The position numbers and the translations under genes were made by a program. A DNA stretch of 64,000 nt from Chamaecrista fasciculata (lineage: Eukaryota; Streptophyta; Magnoliopsida; Fabales; Fabaceae): NCBI GenBank assembly GCA_003254925.1, contig QANZ01011582.1, forward strand, positions 48,034 to 112,033, written 5' to 3'. Positions within the stretch are counted from its first letter, which is position 1. Every line of letters starts with the position of its first letter. This document shows, piece after piece, positions 12,158-23,085 of the stretch. Under the pieces are notes generated by a model. It saw nothing but the letters and a program-made list of their open reading frames with translations, was not told where the DNA came from and ran no database searches.

Positions 12158-13796
12158 AAAAAAATTTGTATGAGTAATTGAAATAAAGGAATATATAGAA
12201 TAGATTGTTCTAAGGATATTAAAAAGTAAGACAATTAATCTAAAGATTTAAAATTGTTCTATATCCAAAACTATAATTTGAAACCCTGATATTTGATTAA
12301 GGATTGAATAGACTATATTTTTTTTAGTTTAAATTTTTTTTCTTAAAAAAATAATATATTATTTTATGATTGATGAACCTGATATAAAGAAAAAAAAAAG
12401 CAAAAAGTTTGTTTTTTTAATCAATCAACTTCAAGTTTCAACATTCAGCTTAATCATCATTTCAAATTTCATCTTCAATTTATTTATATTGTCCCCAATG
12501 GTTGGCTTTCTTATCTGATTTGCGGTGCATTATTATTACTATATATAATATTTATAAATATATCATTGGTAAATATTATATTATATCGCTTGTGAGTACA
12601 ACATAAGTTATAGTTTTTATTGATCAAACTCTCCTTCGTTTTTTGAGATAAATGAGATAAATGTAAGGTTTGGAGAGGAAGGAAGGGAGTAAAAGGAGTG
12701 AGTATGTGAGTTTAAAATATTTGAATAGTAATGTTGTACTTAGTGACTTGTGAGAAAGGAGTTGATCACTATCCTAGTGCATGCATATTACCTTTTCTAT
12801 GCAAACTGCATATTTTTCTGCACATAACACCATTTTCTCTTTTTGCATCCTTCTCTTCATCTCTCTCTCTATTGTAATCCAAAGCAAGGCATTTTCGGAG
12901 TTTTTGTATACATTAATATTGATTAATTAATTAAATTATGATTAAAAAAAGCTTAGTTCATGATTAATTTGATGGTATCATGTGATATCCATGCATGCAC
13001 GTGTGTGTGTCAATTATTGTACCACCAATCTTTTCTTTTTCATGTTAATTGTACTCCCAATTTAAGTTTTGACTAAACGTTGCAGAGGCATGCATGTGTA
13101 GATGAATAGTGTTGGTAATGTACCCACACTATCTGAATCCTTAATGAAGATTAAGAGAATCTGATGTACTCGAAGTACAATTTGGAAAAGTAAGAAACTG
13201 TGGGCAGTAATAGATGTATCATTTATGTGGTTTATTAGAAGACTGGAAGTAAGTGATAAATGGTATCACGAAAGCCAGTGGTATTTTTATTTTAGAGTGA
13301 GAGAGACAGAGAGAGAGGTTTAATTGGTACTTGGTAGTTGACAGATAAACATGCATTCAATCATCAAAACACACGTAGGCTACATATGTAATTGAGGATG
13401 TGATCATCAATAGTTAAACTATGAAATCGTAATTTAGGATGAGAGAGAAAAATACTTGGAGGAGAGGAATTAAGGGAAAGATTAATAGAAAAAGATAATA
13501 TGTATGTGTGTTTTTGTAAGGATATGAAAAATAAATGGTGGGACCCAATGCATCATGCAACTCACCTTTTTCATTATCGATTAATCACTCCCTCACTCAC
13601 TAAACAAAGCGTGACTAATTAAGCACTCGCTTAACCCTCACTCCCACACTCAAACCCATCTTAATCCCATCTTAATGCCATTTCTGTTTTTTTTTTTTCT
13701 ATGTTTTCTTCCTTCCTTGCATCACGTGAAGTCCCTTTCTTCAGTCATCACTGATGCACATGCAATTTCTTCTTTTTCTAATTAACTATTATTTTT
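12158..13796. other. Intergenic, nothing recognised
   Basis: There is no supported ORF or element boundary. Scattered purine runs and short GT/GA repeats occur. Confidence 0.55.
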
Positions 13797-14047
13797 ATGA
13801 TTGATGATGTAACAATAGCAACATCAACAATAGTAATTTACACTAAAACTGAATCCAATGTCACAAGAACAAAATGTCAATGCAAGGCTAATGAACCACA
13901 TTCAAATCAACTGTTCATTTGTCATAGTAAGAAGTCATGGAAAAAGGGGTGTCAATCAATATGTTCAAGATGTCAAGCAATTATGGTAAAAAAGGGAAGG
14001 CAGAGTATAAAAGTTATCACACTGAACATTAAAGTAAATATATAACA

Positions 14048-14337
14048 TTAGTCGCCACACTCTTCATAAACATCATCAGTGATCCGCCACAAAAGCGATA
14101 ACTTTGCTTCAATTGTTCCTATTTCACAATGTTTGAAAACTGCATCAAGAGACAGATGAGTGATCATCAGCAAATCAATGTACATAACTGCAAGTGCTGA
14201 ATTAAAAGCATTGACCAAAGGGGTTTCAAGTAACTGATTCCTAAATTTGAGAGCCCTTTCCAGGTCCAAGACAAATCTTCATTATTTCTTTTCTCGTCAC
14301 AACTATTACTCATTTTCTGTACCATAAACAACAACAA
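14048..14337 (-). other. Probable VPS26 3' UTR
   Basis: This sequence follows the VPS26 stop codon on the same strand. It holds an open stretch of about 75 codons without an ATG (14048-14281, minus) that resembles no family I know. I treat it as untranslated tail by position. The polyadenylation site cannot be placed. Confidence 0.5.
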
Positions 14338-17300
14338 TCAGGATGTTTCTTCTTGAAGCCTATACATTGTGATTTCCTGCTGCTTAAAGTACCGCCTGTC
14401 CTCTTCGTCAACCAATACAAGATTTAAGAAGTACTTCACGCTAAATTTGTTATTAATGTTGCGATGCGTTGGGGTCAGCTCATAAGGACTGAGGAACAGT
14501 CTGATTGGAATTGATTCACCTGTAAAAGCATAATAAACTTAATGAGAGCCATTGTTAACATTGGCATATACTGAAAGTAATTTGTTTCACAAAATGATCA
14601 TTGTTTCATAGTTTTACCTGCTCCTCACAATAAAATTTCAACTTTTTGTCACTCATTATAACTTTAGACTAAAGTGTAATTTTGGTCCCTTATCTTTGGG
14701 GTAAGTGGCAATCTAGTCTTTTATTTTTTACTTTTTACTTTTTTTATTGCAATTTTAGTCCTATATCTTTCTCAAAAGTTTCACTCAATGGTCCCGATAA
14801 CTGAATGTGGCCATATTTTTCTTATTTCAAGTCCGATTGCGACAAATTCGGAGCTAAATGTTACATTTGACAAGTTCTTTCCTTATCTAATTAGAACTGT
14901 TAGCAAACAAGGTCAAATTGGACTTCGGAAGTGGGTCATTCGAAGCTACAAGTTATTTTTTACAAGTCTTGTTCCAGCTCAGCTAGAACCGTTAGCAAAT
15001 AAGGACAAAAAAAGGACTCATCAAAGAGAAATATTGCTCCGAACTTATCGTAATCGGACTTGAAACAAGAGAAATATAACCATATTTTTATAATTATCAT
15101 TTTTGTGAAACGAATGACCCACTTTTAGATCTTAATTTGACCTTATTTGCTGACGGCCCCGACTGGATAAAGAAAAGACTCGTCAAGAATAACTTGTGGC
15201 TCCAAACTCGTCTTAATCCGACTTAAAACGAGAGAGATATAGCTACATTCAATCATTGGAACCAAGGAGTAAAACTTTTGGGAAAGATAAAAGACGAAAA
15301 TCAAAAAAAATAAATAAATAGATAAAGGGCTAGATTGCAACTTGCCTCAAAGATAAATGATCAAAATTGCACTTTGGCCATAAATTTATAATCCATCCTA
15401 GTGTATATTGTCGGTGTAAGATAAATTCTATGTGGGTTAAATCAATATCTTAGGCAGAACCACTTTTTTTTTTAAGATAAAGGAAGAACCACTCTTAAAA
15501 GCTTTTGTTTTGGTGATTAAAGGGATAGGAGATATGGTGTTTTGTATTCTTTCTTTATCTATATTAACATACCTCGGACAGGAGCACCATCCATCAACTC
15601 AAATTTAGCCAATGTTTCTGTCTCAACATGGGTGTTGGCCCCAGATCCTGTTGATTCTCGGCGCCTAATCTCAAGGTCCATATTTTTTATCTTGATTCTT
15701 ACAAGGAGAAAATATATCTTGCCAATGATGACATCTTTAAGATGATACCTGAATCAATAAGATTAACAAGTGTTTACAAAACATTTTAGTTTCAAGGTAG
15801 TATAAATAAGCAAATGAGTTCAGGATTCCCTTTCGGATTGTGAAATATCATCCTGGACAGTTGAGTTAATCCTTTACAAAAGTATCTTCAAATGTAGCTA
15901 CCTACCAAAATATCTAGAACTAGTTAAGTTGAGTTTCATTTACTGAGGTTCCATTTGTAATCAACAGGTGGAGCTTAAGATGGAATCACAAACTACAAAA
16001 ATCAATCACTTCAGTAAAAATAAAATGAATAAAGCCTCAATATTTTTTAATTTTATACAACTTTTACAATTTGTTTCATTAGTAAAAAAAATCTAAGGAC
16101 AGCAATTTTTCTTTAAAAAAGAAAGTATTATGGTATAATTTGTAGTTATTTATACTATAATCCTTATGAGTATTGACATGACAACCTGGTTGGCTAAGCA
16201 GTTGGTGTAAATACTTTGTATGCCACGAAACCACATTCATATCTGTTCTTTGAAAATTGTGCCATTCAATTCAATATAGGACATGTGTGGTAGATGATAC
16301 CACTAAAGGACAGGTCGAACCATGAGAACTGCAACCAGTTTGCAGTTGACCATTTCAAGATCAGTTAAGCCAGATTCACTAAGTTCTTACAAGACTTGGC
16401 CGAACTGGCTGGTTAATAGTTCAACTTGTTAAACCAGCTAATCTTATGTGGTTTTCATATCAGTAGTGCATGCATACAACTTACTTGCTTTTGTTGTATT
16501 CAAATTCAATGTGCAGGCAATCTTCAATTCCAACTTCCATCTGTAAAGGCATAATGTTATACTATATCTAATGAAAAAAAAAATTAAATGCAGCCCACAA
16601 AAAAGTTTCAGGAAAGCAAAAGCCCAAGGCATAACCTCAACAACAACCACCAAAGCCTTTTCCCACTAGGTGGGGTCGGCTATATAGATCAACTAACGCC
16701 AATATATTCTATCTTTACACATTTCTATAGTTAGGTTATTAATAATTAAATCTTTCTTAATAGTTTCTCCTAAGTCCATTAATTTTTTTCAGTCATTAGA
16801 CACAAGATAAACAGCCAACTCTTTTTAAGAGAGTGCTTCTGGGTTATTATCCTATTTATTTGAAGACAGTGTGGATATGAAGCACATGCTGCTACTCACT
16901 CAGCAGACAGGCCAGATGTTAAAGAACTCCGTCGGATTCCCTCCATCAGAGCAGATACTGTGGCACAGAGTTAAAGAAAATCCATTTGAGATCCAAATGT
17001 AAGAAGTAATGACCTTACCTTGATGCTATTGTTAATTGATGGAGCAGGAGAATAGTTGCGAACCTGATCAATGAAATATAAATTCTCAAAACTCAAGTAG
17101 ATGAAATGAGATCATCAAAAGGTTATATTTTACAAAAATGGGAACTTACCACAAAATCCTGGTACTCTATAATGCTTCCTGCATAACCACGACTGATGGT
17201 CACCTTCAAAACATACCTGAAAATAGCAAATGTATAGAAAGGTCACACATGCTATCATATTCAGGCCCTCCACCCTATCTTCAATAATTCAACCAGTAAG

Positions 17301-19471
17301 CTATTATGCACAAACTTGCTCTTCACTTTTACTAAGCAGTGGGCACAAACCAACATGAAACTGAATCTAACCTTTTGCATTCAACAATACCCATGGGCTC
17401 AAAAAGTGGGGTGCAACAGCTAGAAAATGGAATTACAATTTGTCTTTCTATCATTTATTTTAACGTGTGAATATTTTATAAAGCAAGTGCAACACAAGGA
17501 TTGAACCCAAGACCAGATAGATGCCTAAGGTGCTCAATCCCCTTCCACTCAGACCAACATTTGTTGGTTTTAAACCTCCTTTGTAACCAACAAAGAAAGC
17601 ACATGCAGAAAACTTAAAAGGTGGTGAAACTCAAGAAGTTATACCTTAGCCTGACATTTACCCCATTGTATGTCTCATAAGGCATTTCAACTGTGGAAAA
17701 CTCAAATGGAAATGTTTTCCGCTCATAGATTTCTCCAGGAACATCTAGTTCTCGTACTGCAAAGACAGATAAGAAACATAAGTATAAGGTGAAAAGTTTT
17801 ACCCAGTACATAAGTATATTAAGAAACATATATTAATTTAATAAACAATTGGAAACATAAGTATAAGGTGAAAAGTTTTACCCAGTTCATTCCCCTTTCA
17901 GGTGAATTACAAAAAGAAGGACCACCTAGAAGTATCATAAAATGCAGCAAGAAGACTAAATACTATATAGTCTGCTACCCAAGAATCCCAATCACAACTA
18001 CAACCTAATTTTTTTCTCTCAGTATAGAAGTAATTTATTGTACTATTATATGAAAACAGAGCTACAATCATGCAAAATGTTTTCATACAAAGATAAAGAA
18101 TACTCTATTACTTACCAAGGGAAGTGAAGTCATAAAAGTTTCCTCGGTCAAAATACATCTCTGCATAGTCAAGTAAAATCTAAGGTTATCTTCATACCAG
18201 ACATTTTTTTAAAAAAAATAAAAAAAGGTAAGACCTCAAATTGCCTTTGACAAGCCAACGAACACTAACACAGTAGTAGAATAAAAACTTGCATCTATTC
18301 AGTACTAGTTACCAATGAACAATTTATTTGTGGTTCATTAGATAAAAAGTTAAAATAACAGTTAAATCAACTTTTAACATCGCAAAATATTCTCAAGAAT
18401 GTAAGAATACCAATTCAGAGAGAAAAAATATTTGACAAAAATTAGATAGATGGGTAACTTTTGGGCAAACATTCTTGATTCTCTATGCTAATAATAACTC
18501 ATTATTAATTGGAAAATCAACTTACCGTTTTAACCTTGAGACCTTTTAGGGCAACAATTCAGCTACGTTTATCAGAAAATGACATAATACTTAATTACTC
18601 ATCCAGTTATCCTAATAATGATTGTTTTTATATAAAAATTGACAAACATTTGAAATAGTACACTAGATGGAGGTCAACATCTCCACACCCAGTGATGGAT
18701 AATGTAAAGTGAGCAAGGGTCAATTAATTACATGAACAACCAATACCAGACACTACACCTACCTTTTCTTTCTCCATTTATTCTTTCAGAAATACATTCC
18801 ACACTAAAGACTAACCTATTTGTCCAAGAAGTTCGACTTTTACGCCATTGTGATCAACCTTTTTCCCCTGCATTGGTTCGATCGTGATCTAAAGATGGCA
18901 CCAAAGACAAAAATCTTAGTAGAACTCATAAGACAATAAACCATGATTTATTTAAACAGTAAAAATGCACACAATAACAAGACAGTAAGTCGCTGGCAAA
19001 TAAAATACCTTTCCCGCAATGTTTTCTTGACTTTGGAAAAGTGGGACACTAACTGTCTGACCATTTTCTTTTTTCAGTGGAGCCTGCAAAATCAATGAAT
19101 AAAAAAGACAAATTATAAGAATTCACATTACGAATACAGAGATATATCCAACGGTACTGAGGTAAGGTGGGAAGTCAAGCCCCAATATTTAAATATTATA
19201 AACAAGTAACTTAAGATGAACTTCTGGTAAAGTAATCCAAATTCTACCATCATAAGAAATTAAAAGAGAGGCTGACCTGCTTCCGACTTTTCCCATCAGC
19301 AAATGTAATTACAATGTTACATGCTGGCTTGAAAGCTCCAAGAAGGTAATTCTATATTATTTCACGAAATGGAAGGAAAGGGGTACACAGTTATTACATG
19401 ATCTTATTAGTCATGGTTAAACCTAGTCACATAACTAAAACATATAAGGACAGAATAATGTTACTCACCAT
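14338..19471 (-). CDS. VPS26: Vacuolar protein sorting-associated protein 26 (retromer core subunit)
   Basis: VPS26 is the arrestin-fold subunit of the retromer core (VPS26-VPS29-VPS35), which works at endosomes and the prevacuolar compartment in recycling vacuolar sorting receptors. Coding exons, 5' to 3' on the minus strand: 19471-19469, 19351-19277, 19083-19009, 18888-18816, 18160-18116, 17756-17645, 17216-17150, 17063-17019, 16540-16485, 15748-15573 and 14519-14338. All introns read GT...AG in phase. The sum is 909 bp, giving 302 residues, the usual plant length. Recognisable stretches in order are NYLLGAFKPACNI, EMYFDRGNFYDFTSL, VRELDVPGEIYERKTFPFEF, MPYETYNGVNVRLRY, RGYAGSIIEYQDFVVRNY, LEIRRRESTGSGANTHVETE and, at the C-terminus, NNKFSVKYFLNLVLVDEEDR. 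The initiator ATG is the last codon of its exon, immediately followed by the GTGAGT donor. A MULE sits in the last intron and SINE pieces in others. No disabling mutation was seen. Confidence 0.97.
14667..15379. mobile_element. Non-autonomous MULE in the last VPS26 intron
   Basis: This is a 713-bp palindromic element. Left end GACTAAAGTGTAATTTTGG; right end reversed GGCCAAAGTGCAATTTTG. The target-site duplication is ATAACTTTA / ATAAATTTA (14658-14666 and 15380-15388), 8 of 9 bases. The core repeats 'tcaaatt-ggac', 'ttgctgacgg' and 'cgacttgaa' blocks shared with 26640-27010, 40366-41230 and 44890-45643. The ORF at 14788-15063 exists only because of the palindrome. Confidence 0.85.
16641..16720. 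mobile_element. SINE / RTE-LINE 3'-end fragment in a VPS26 intron
   Basis: The string CCCACTAGGTGGGGTCGGCT with its flanks is the conserved motif known from a widespread class of plant SINE and RTE-type LINE 3' ends. The boundaries are unclear. Confidence 0.5.
17481..17567 (-). mobile_element. tRNA-derived SINE fragment in a VPS26 intron
   Basis: On the minus strand it begins CCAACAAATGTTGG, followed by an A-box-like TGAGTGGAAGG and a B-box-like GGTCTTGGGTTCAATCC. The same 14-base head opens the intact SINE at 22187-22374, so both belong to one family. The 3' part is not resolved. Confidence 0.55.
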
Positions 19472-19514
19472 GCTGTTTATTAATCAATCTTCTTCTGAAT
19501 CAGTACAAAAGTCC
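19469..19514 (-). other. VPS26 5' UTR exon ending in the start codon
   Basis: The exon lies between an acceptor (TTTCACAG, reading minus) and a GTGAGT donor. Only its last three bases (ATG) are coding, so translation of VPS26 depends on correct splicing right after the initiator codon. Confidence 0.8.
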
Positions 19515-19779
19515 CTGTGAAATACACTCAGTTAAGTTATAAGTAGTACATCCACAGAAACAAGATTGCCAAACTCATCCCAGAAACTTTCAGCCAAAAA
19601 ATTAGATAAAGAGAAATGTGTAAATAACCTAATCTCACAGCTACAATCATACATTTCTAGGTTACCGAAGTCCATGTACCACTGTGGGAATCTCCTCAGC
19701 TATAATCTAACAGCTACCCATCACAAACCCTAACCTACATCCGAATAGTGTTCAACAAATTCTGACTTTGCCCCCAGCG

Positions 19780-19829
19780 CCCCCCCCCCCCCCCCCCCCC
19801 CCCNCCCCCCCCCCCCCCCCCCCCCCCCC
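19780..19829. repeat. Poly-C tract with N (assembly scar)
   Basis: About 50 consecutive C, interrupted by one N at 19804, lie inside the long VPS26 5' UTR intron. The length is probably not reliable. Confidence 0.9.
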
Positions 19830-21153
19830 TCCAAACGAAGTTGGCTGTTTGAATCAAAACCCACATAATAGTTACTCTTGAATAGCATACAGATACCTCA
19901 AAATGCTTGCTATTGTAAATGGATAATCTTTAGCAAGCAATTCAATATCCAACTAGATCCTTCAACAATTCTATAGACATGAAATTTAATTAAAGCTAGA
20001 GAAACTAATACAATAGCAAATCCAACACAAGAGTGTCTCGTTAAGAAGCAAAATATCAATAAAGATATGGTCAATATACTATGGAGACATTGCAATGCTG
20101 ATATTTTACTGTAGTATTATGCTAAAGTCCATTATCAATTGGAAAATTTAATACGTTGGCCTCCTAAGTATAATAAGTGGCAATGCAAAGGATGAGTGCA
20201 AAGATATGAAGGAAAACTGCAGCTCTCCCAACCATAACATGATGGAGGGAGAAGACAAAAGTGAAGCTGTCAAAGCTAGTAATGTCAAAGAAAGTCTAAA
20301 CTAATCAACTCCTTAACCACCACAAGAGGCTGCGAGGCCAAACAGGTGAGACTGTGGGCTAAGTTAACGCAGGTTTGCAGAATTTCTGATGTTCAATTAA
20401 ACAAAAGACACAACAAATAATAAGATTTTCTATTTACATCTACAGAAATTAGAAATATTCATATCCTACATGTTCATCGTTCTGAGTTGGGATCTAGTAT
20501 TCCATGGTGGAAAAGATTTTGTTTTTAGGGTTGTTAAATTGTAATGGTTATGCCATTAAATTCCAGAGAAAATGGTTATTAAGAATTTGTGATTGATTGT
20601 TTTTCACTAGTTAAAGTTCGTCATACCCATAAATTACAGAAATTGACAGAAAAATGATTTGATGAATCAATCAGAGAATTCACAATGGAAATTCATCCAC
20701 AGATTTCTAAGGAATAATGAAAACTCTGGGATGTGATCAAATGCCATAAAAGCCTTTCATTTCCAGATAAGCTGCTAATCAAGCCTTCTATTCATCATAC
20801 ATACTTAATCAAGTTCAAGATCTTAACTAAATCATTAGCTACATACTCACAACTACATGCAAGAACACATGAAATCAAAATAATCTAGCAGCTGGAACAA
20901 AGCCCCATCGTGATTCACATTCCAGAGAACCGAAGTAATAAAGAGTCCCACAAACTCATGTCAGACAATCACACTAGAAACAAAAACATTAGAAAGCACA
21001 ATTCAATTTTTCAACCTAAAGCATTTTATAACCCGAACCCTAAAAGTTTTCTTTTTTTTTCTTAAAAGGGAAGAAATTAAACCATTCACCACAACCCAAT
21101 GACAAACAACAAGAAATCCCACCAGAAGCCACAATTAACTAAAAATCACATAC

Positions 21154-21560
21154 CCGTGGAAAAAGAAAGAAACAAAAGTAGCAGGACTCTTCACAGTAGT
21201 AATCCACAGGTCCAGTGGCTAGGTGACGCCGCTACTACTGGCGGTGGTACGTTCGAACTCTGAAGCAAGAAGTGGGCAATTATACTGATCTTTGAGGCTT
21301 CAGGAAGAGTCTGAGCGATCACAATCGATGAAAAATGAAACCTGAAGGGTGAAGAGGAAAAGTCTTCTCTTCTTCGAATCGGACGCTATAGACTGGTCGG
21401 AAGAAGAGGAATCTGTAACGGAATAGGACCGGCGGTAACAGAATTGACGGCGATCACACGGAAGGGACGAGCTGACTGAGAGAAGTGATCTGAAGAAGAA
21501 GAAGAAGAAGAAGAAAAGGGGTTTTCTCTTCTGGGAAAATTCGACGCTATTTTTTTTTTT
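21154..21560 (-). promoter_or_regulatory. VPS26 leader exon and probable promoter region
   Basis: On the minus strand an exon ends ...CACGG followed by GTATGTG (donor at 21153), matched with the acceptor at 19515, so a 5' UTR intron of about 1.64 kb is implied. The purine/pyrimidine run TTCTTCTTCTTC at about 21500-21515 is typical of plant leaders. The transcription start was not located. Confidence 0.6.
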
Positions 21561-21659
21561 TGAACAAAATGTTTCGGGTTTTTTGTTGTGTTCCTAAACG
21601 GATCAAAACGGATGGGCCGGGTTTGAGACTATAAATCGGATCACTCCTATTAAAAATTT

Positions 21660-22038
21660 AGCCAAACTATAAATTTGGTTCTATATGTTTTGATCAGTTT
21701 CTAATTTGGTCTTGTATCTTTTTTCCTGCATTTTTTGTCACATATCTTTCAAAAAGGTCCTAATTTGGTTCCATATCATTTCTTTTGGTCGGGTTACAGA
21801 ATTGATTCTATGTCTTTGCAAAAGGATTAATTAAGTTTTAATCATTTTGCAAAGATATAAAATCACTTCTGCATCTGATCTAAAGATATAAGACCAATTC
21901 TGCAATTGACTTAAAGATATGGGACTAAATTTAAAACAAAAAAAAAATTATATTGAACCAAATTGGGAACTAACTCAAATATATGAGACTGAAAGTGCAA
22001 CAAAAATAAAGATATGAGACTAAATTGGGACTTTGGCC
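21660..22038. mobile_element. Degenerate MULE-like palindrome
   Basis: The right end, reversed, reads GGCCAAAGTCCCAATTTAG. The left end AGCCAAACTATAAATTTGG is a diverged counterpart. Internal 'aaagatatgagac' blocks repeat in inverted order. The 9-mers next to the ends do not match, so the boundaries are approximate. Confidence 0.5.
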
Positions 22039-22186
22039 TTTTAAAGAAAAAGTTTACAGAAAAACATGATCAGAAGATTAAGTTAAATCAGGATTCAACA
22101 AAGATAAAGAAAAACCGAACAAGGTAACACAATCTTATTTGTGATAAAAGTTTAGGTAACACAATCTTAGTTCAATCAATGTTTTT

Positions 22187-22374
22187 TTTTTACATAAAAG
22201 TTTAGGTGAGTTGGGCTCCGGGGTTCACCAAAGCCAGGGCAGACCTCAAGGCTCTATGAGCGCTTACAGAAGTACTTACAAATCGCCTACCAACAAGGCC
22301 CTGCGTGATTTGAACTCATGACCTTGTGGGTTATGAGTTGACTCCTTACTAACTGGGCCAACATTTGTTGGCCA
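22187..22374 (-). mobile_element. Intact tRNA-derived SINE
   Basis: Read on the minus strand, the element opens CCAACAAATGTTGG close to its 5' end. An A-box-like TTAGTAAGGAGT and a B-box-like GGTCATGAGTTCAAATC follow, and it ends in an A run. It is flanked by a perfect 13-bp duplication AATCAATGTTTTT (22174-22186 and 22375-22387). These are the marks of a Pol III SINE inserted by LINE machinery. Confidence 0.85.
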
Positions 22375-22387
22375 AATCAATGTTTTT

Positions 22388-22985
22388 GTTACAAATATAG
22401 AAGATAAAATTTATTAAATTTAACATTTTTTAAAAAAATAGATTTTTTAAAAGATATGTTAAGATAGAAAAGCATAATATAAAAATGATGTATTTTGGTT
22501 ATTAGGCTATAAAGTATATATGTTAAGATATTAAAAGAATTTGATTAAGTAATTAACATTTATTATTATTATTTTAATTATATTAGCATATAAAATGAAA
22601 TTGAATAATTATTTTATATTTTAGATAGCCCATAACAAATTATTAAAAAAACAAAAAAAATTACCTAAATTTTGCACCATCTGCATATGTTAAAAATTTA
22701 TGTATGTATAAATTCTCCTTTTTGGAAGAAATTATGCCATGTGACAAGAGGAGAATGAGAAGATAAATCTAGTGGTTCATATTCCCAACTATAGAGGCAC
22801 TTTAGGATAAACATACTATAGGATCTCCTCTTTTCTCTTGCAAATGATCTTATAAATCGAGATCTTTCCTATTCACTAAAAAGATAAGGGATCAAAATAA
22901 AACTTTAAGCAAATTTGAGAGACAAAAATAAGACTTTGGTCGTTTTTGTTTCTATGTATTTATGTGTTTTGGCTTTTTGCAGTGT
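22388..22985. other. Spacer, nothing recognised
   Basis: AT-rich sequence without supported ORF or element ends, up to the start of the inverted-duplication arm. Confidence 0.5.
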
Positions 22986-23085
22986 ATATGTATGCATAAT
23001 TCACCTCCTTTTATTTTGCCATTAATCCCTTCGATCTGGAATGACATATAAATGTTAAAATTAAACGAAATTACAATTTCTTCAG

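Noticed and set aside
13797..14045. 82-codon plus-strand frame with several Cys
   Set aside because: No homology that I recognise, no promoter or splice context, and it lies just downstream of the VPS26 3' end.
14788..15063. 91-codon frame in a VPS26 intron
   Set aside because: Lies entirely within the palindromic MULE 14667-15379; no family resemblance.
22305..22372. Possible tRNA gene on the minus strand
   Set aside because: Has A- and B-box-like sequence but cannot form a proper cloverleaf by eye; poly-A tail and 13-bp duplication show it is a SINE.
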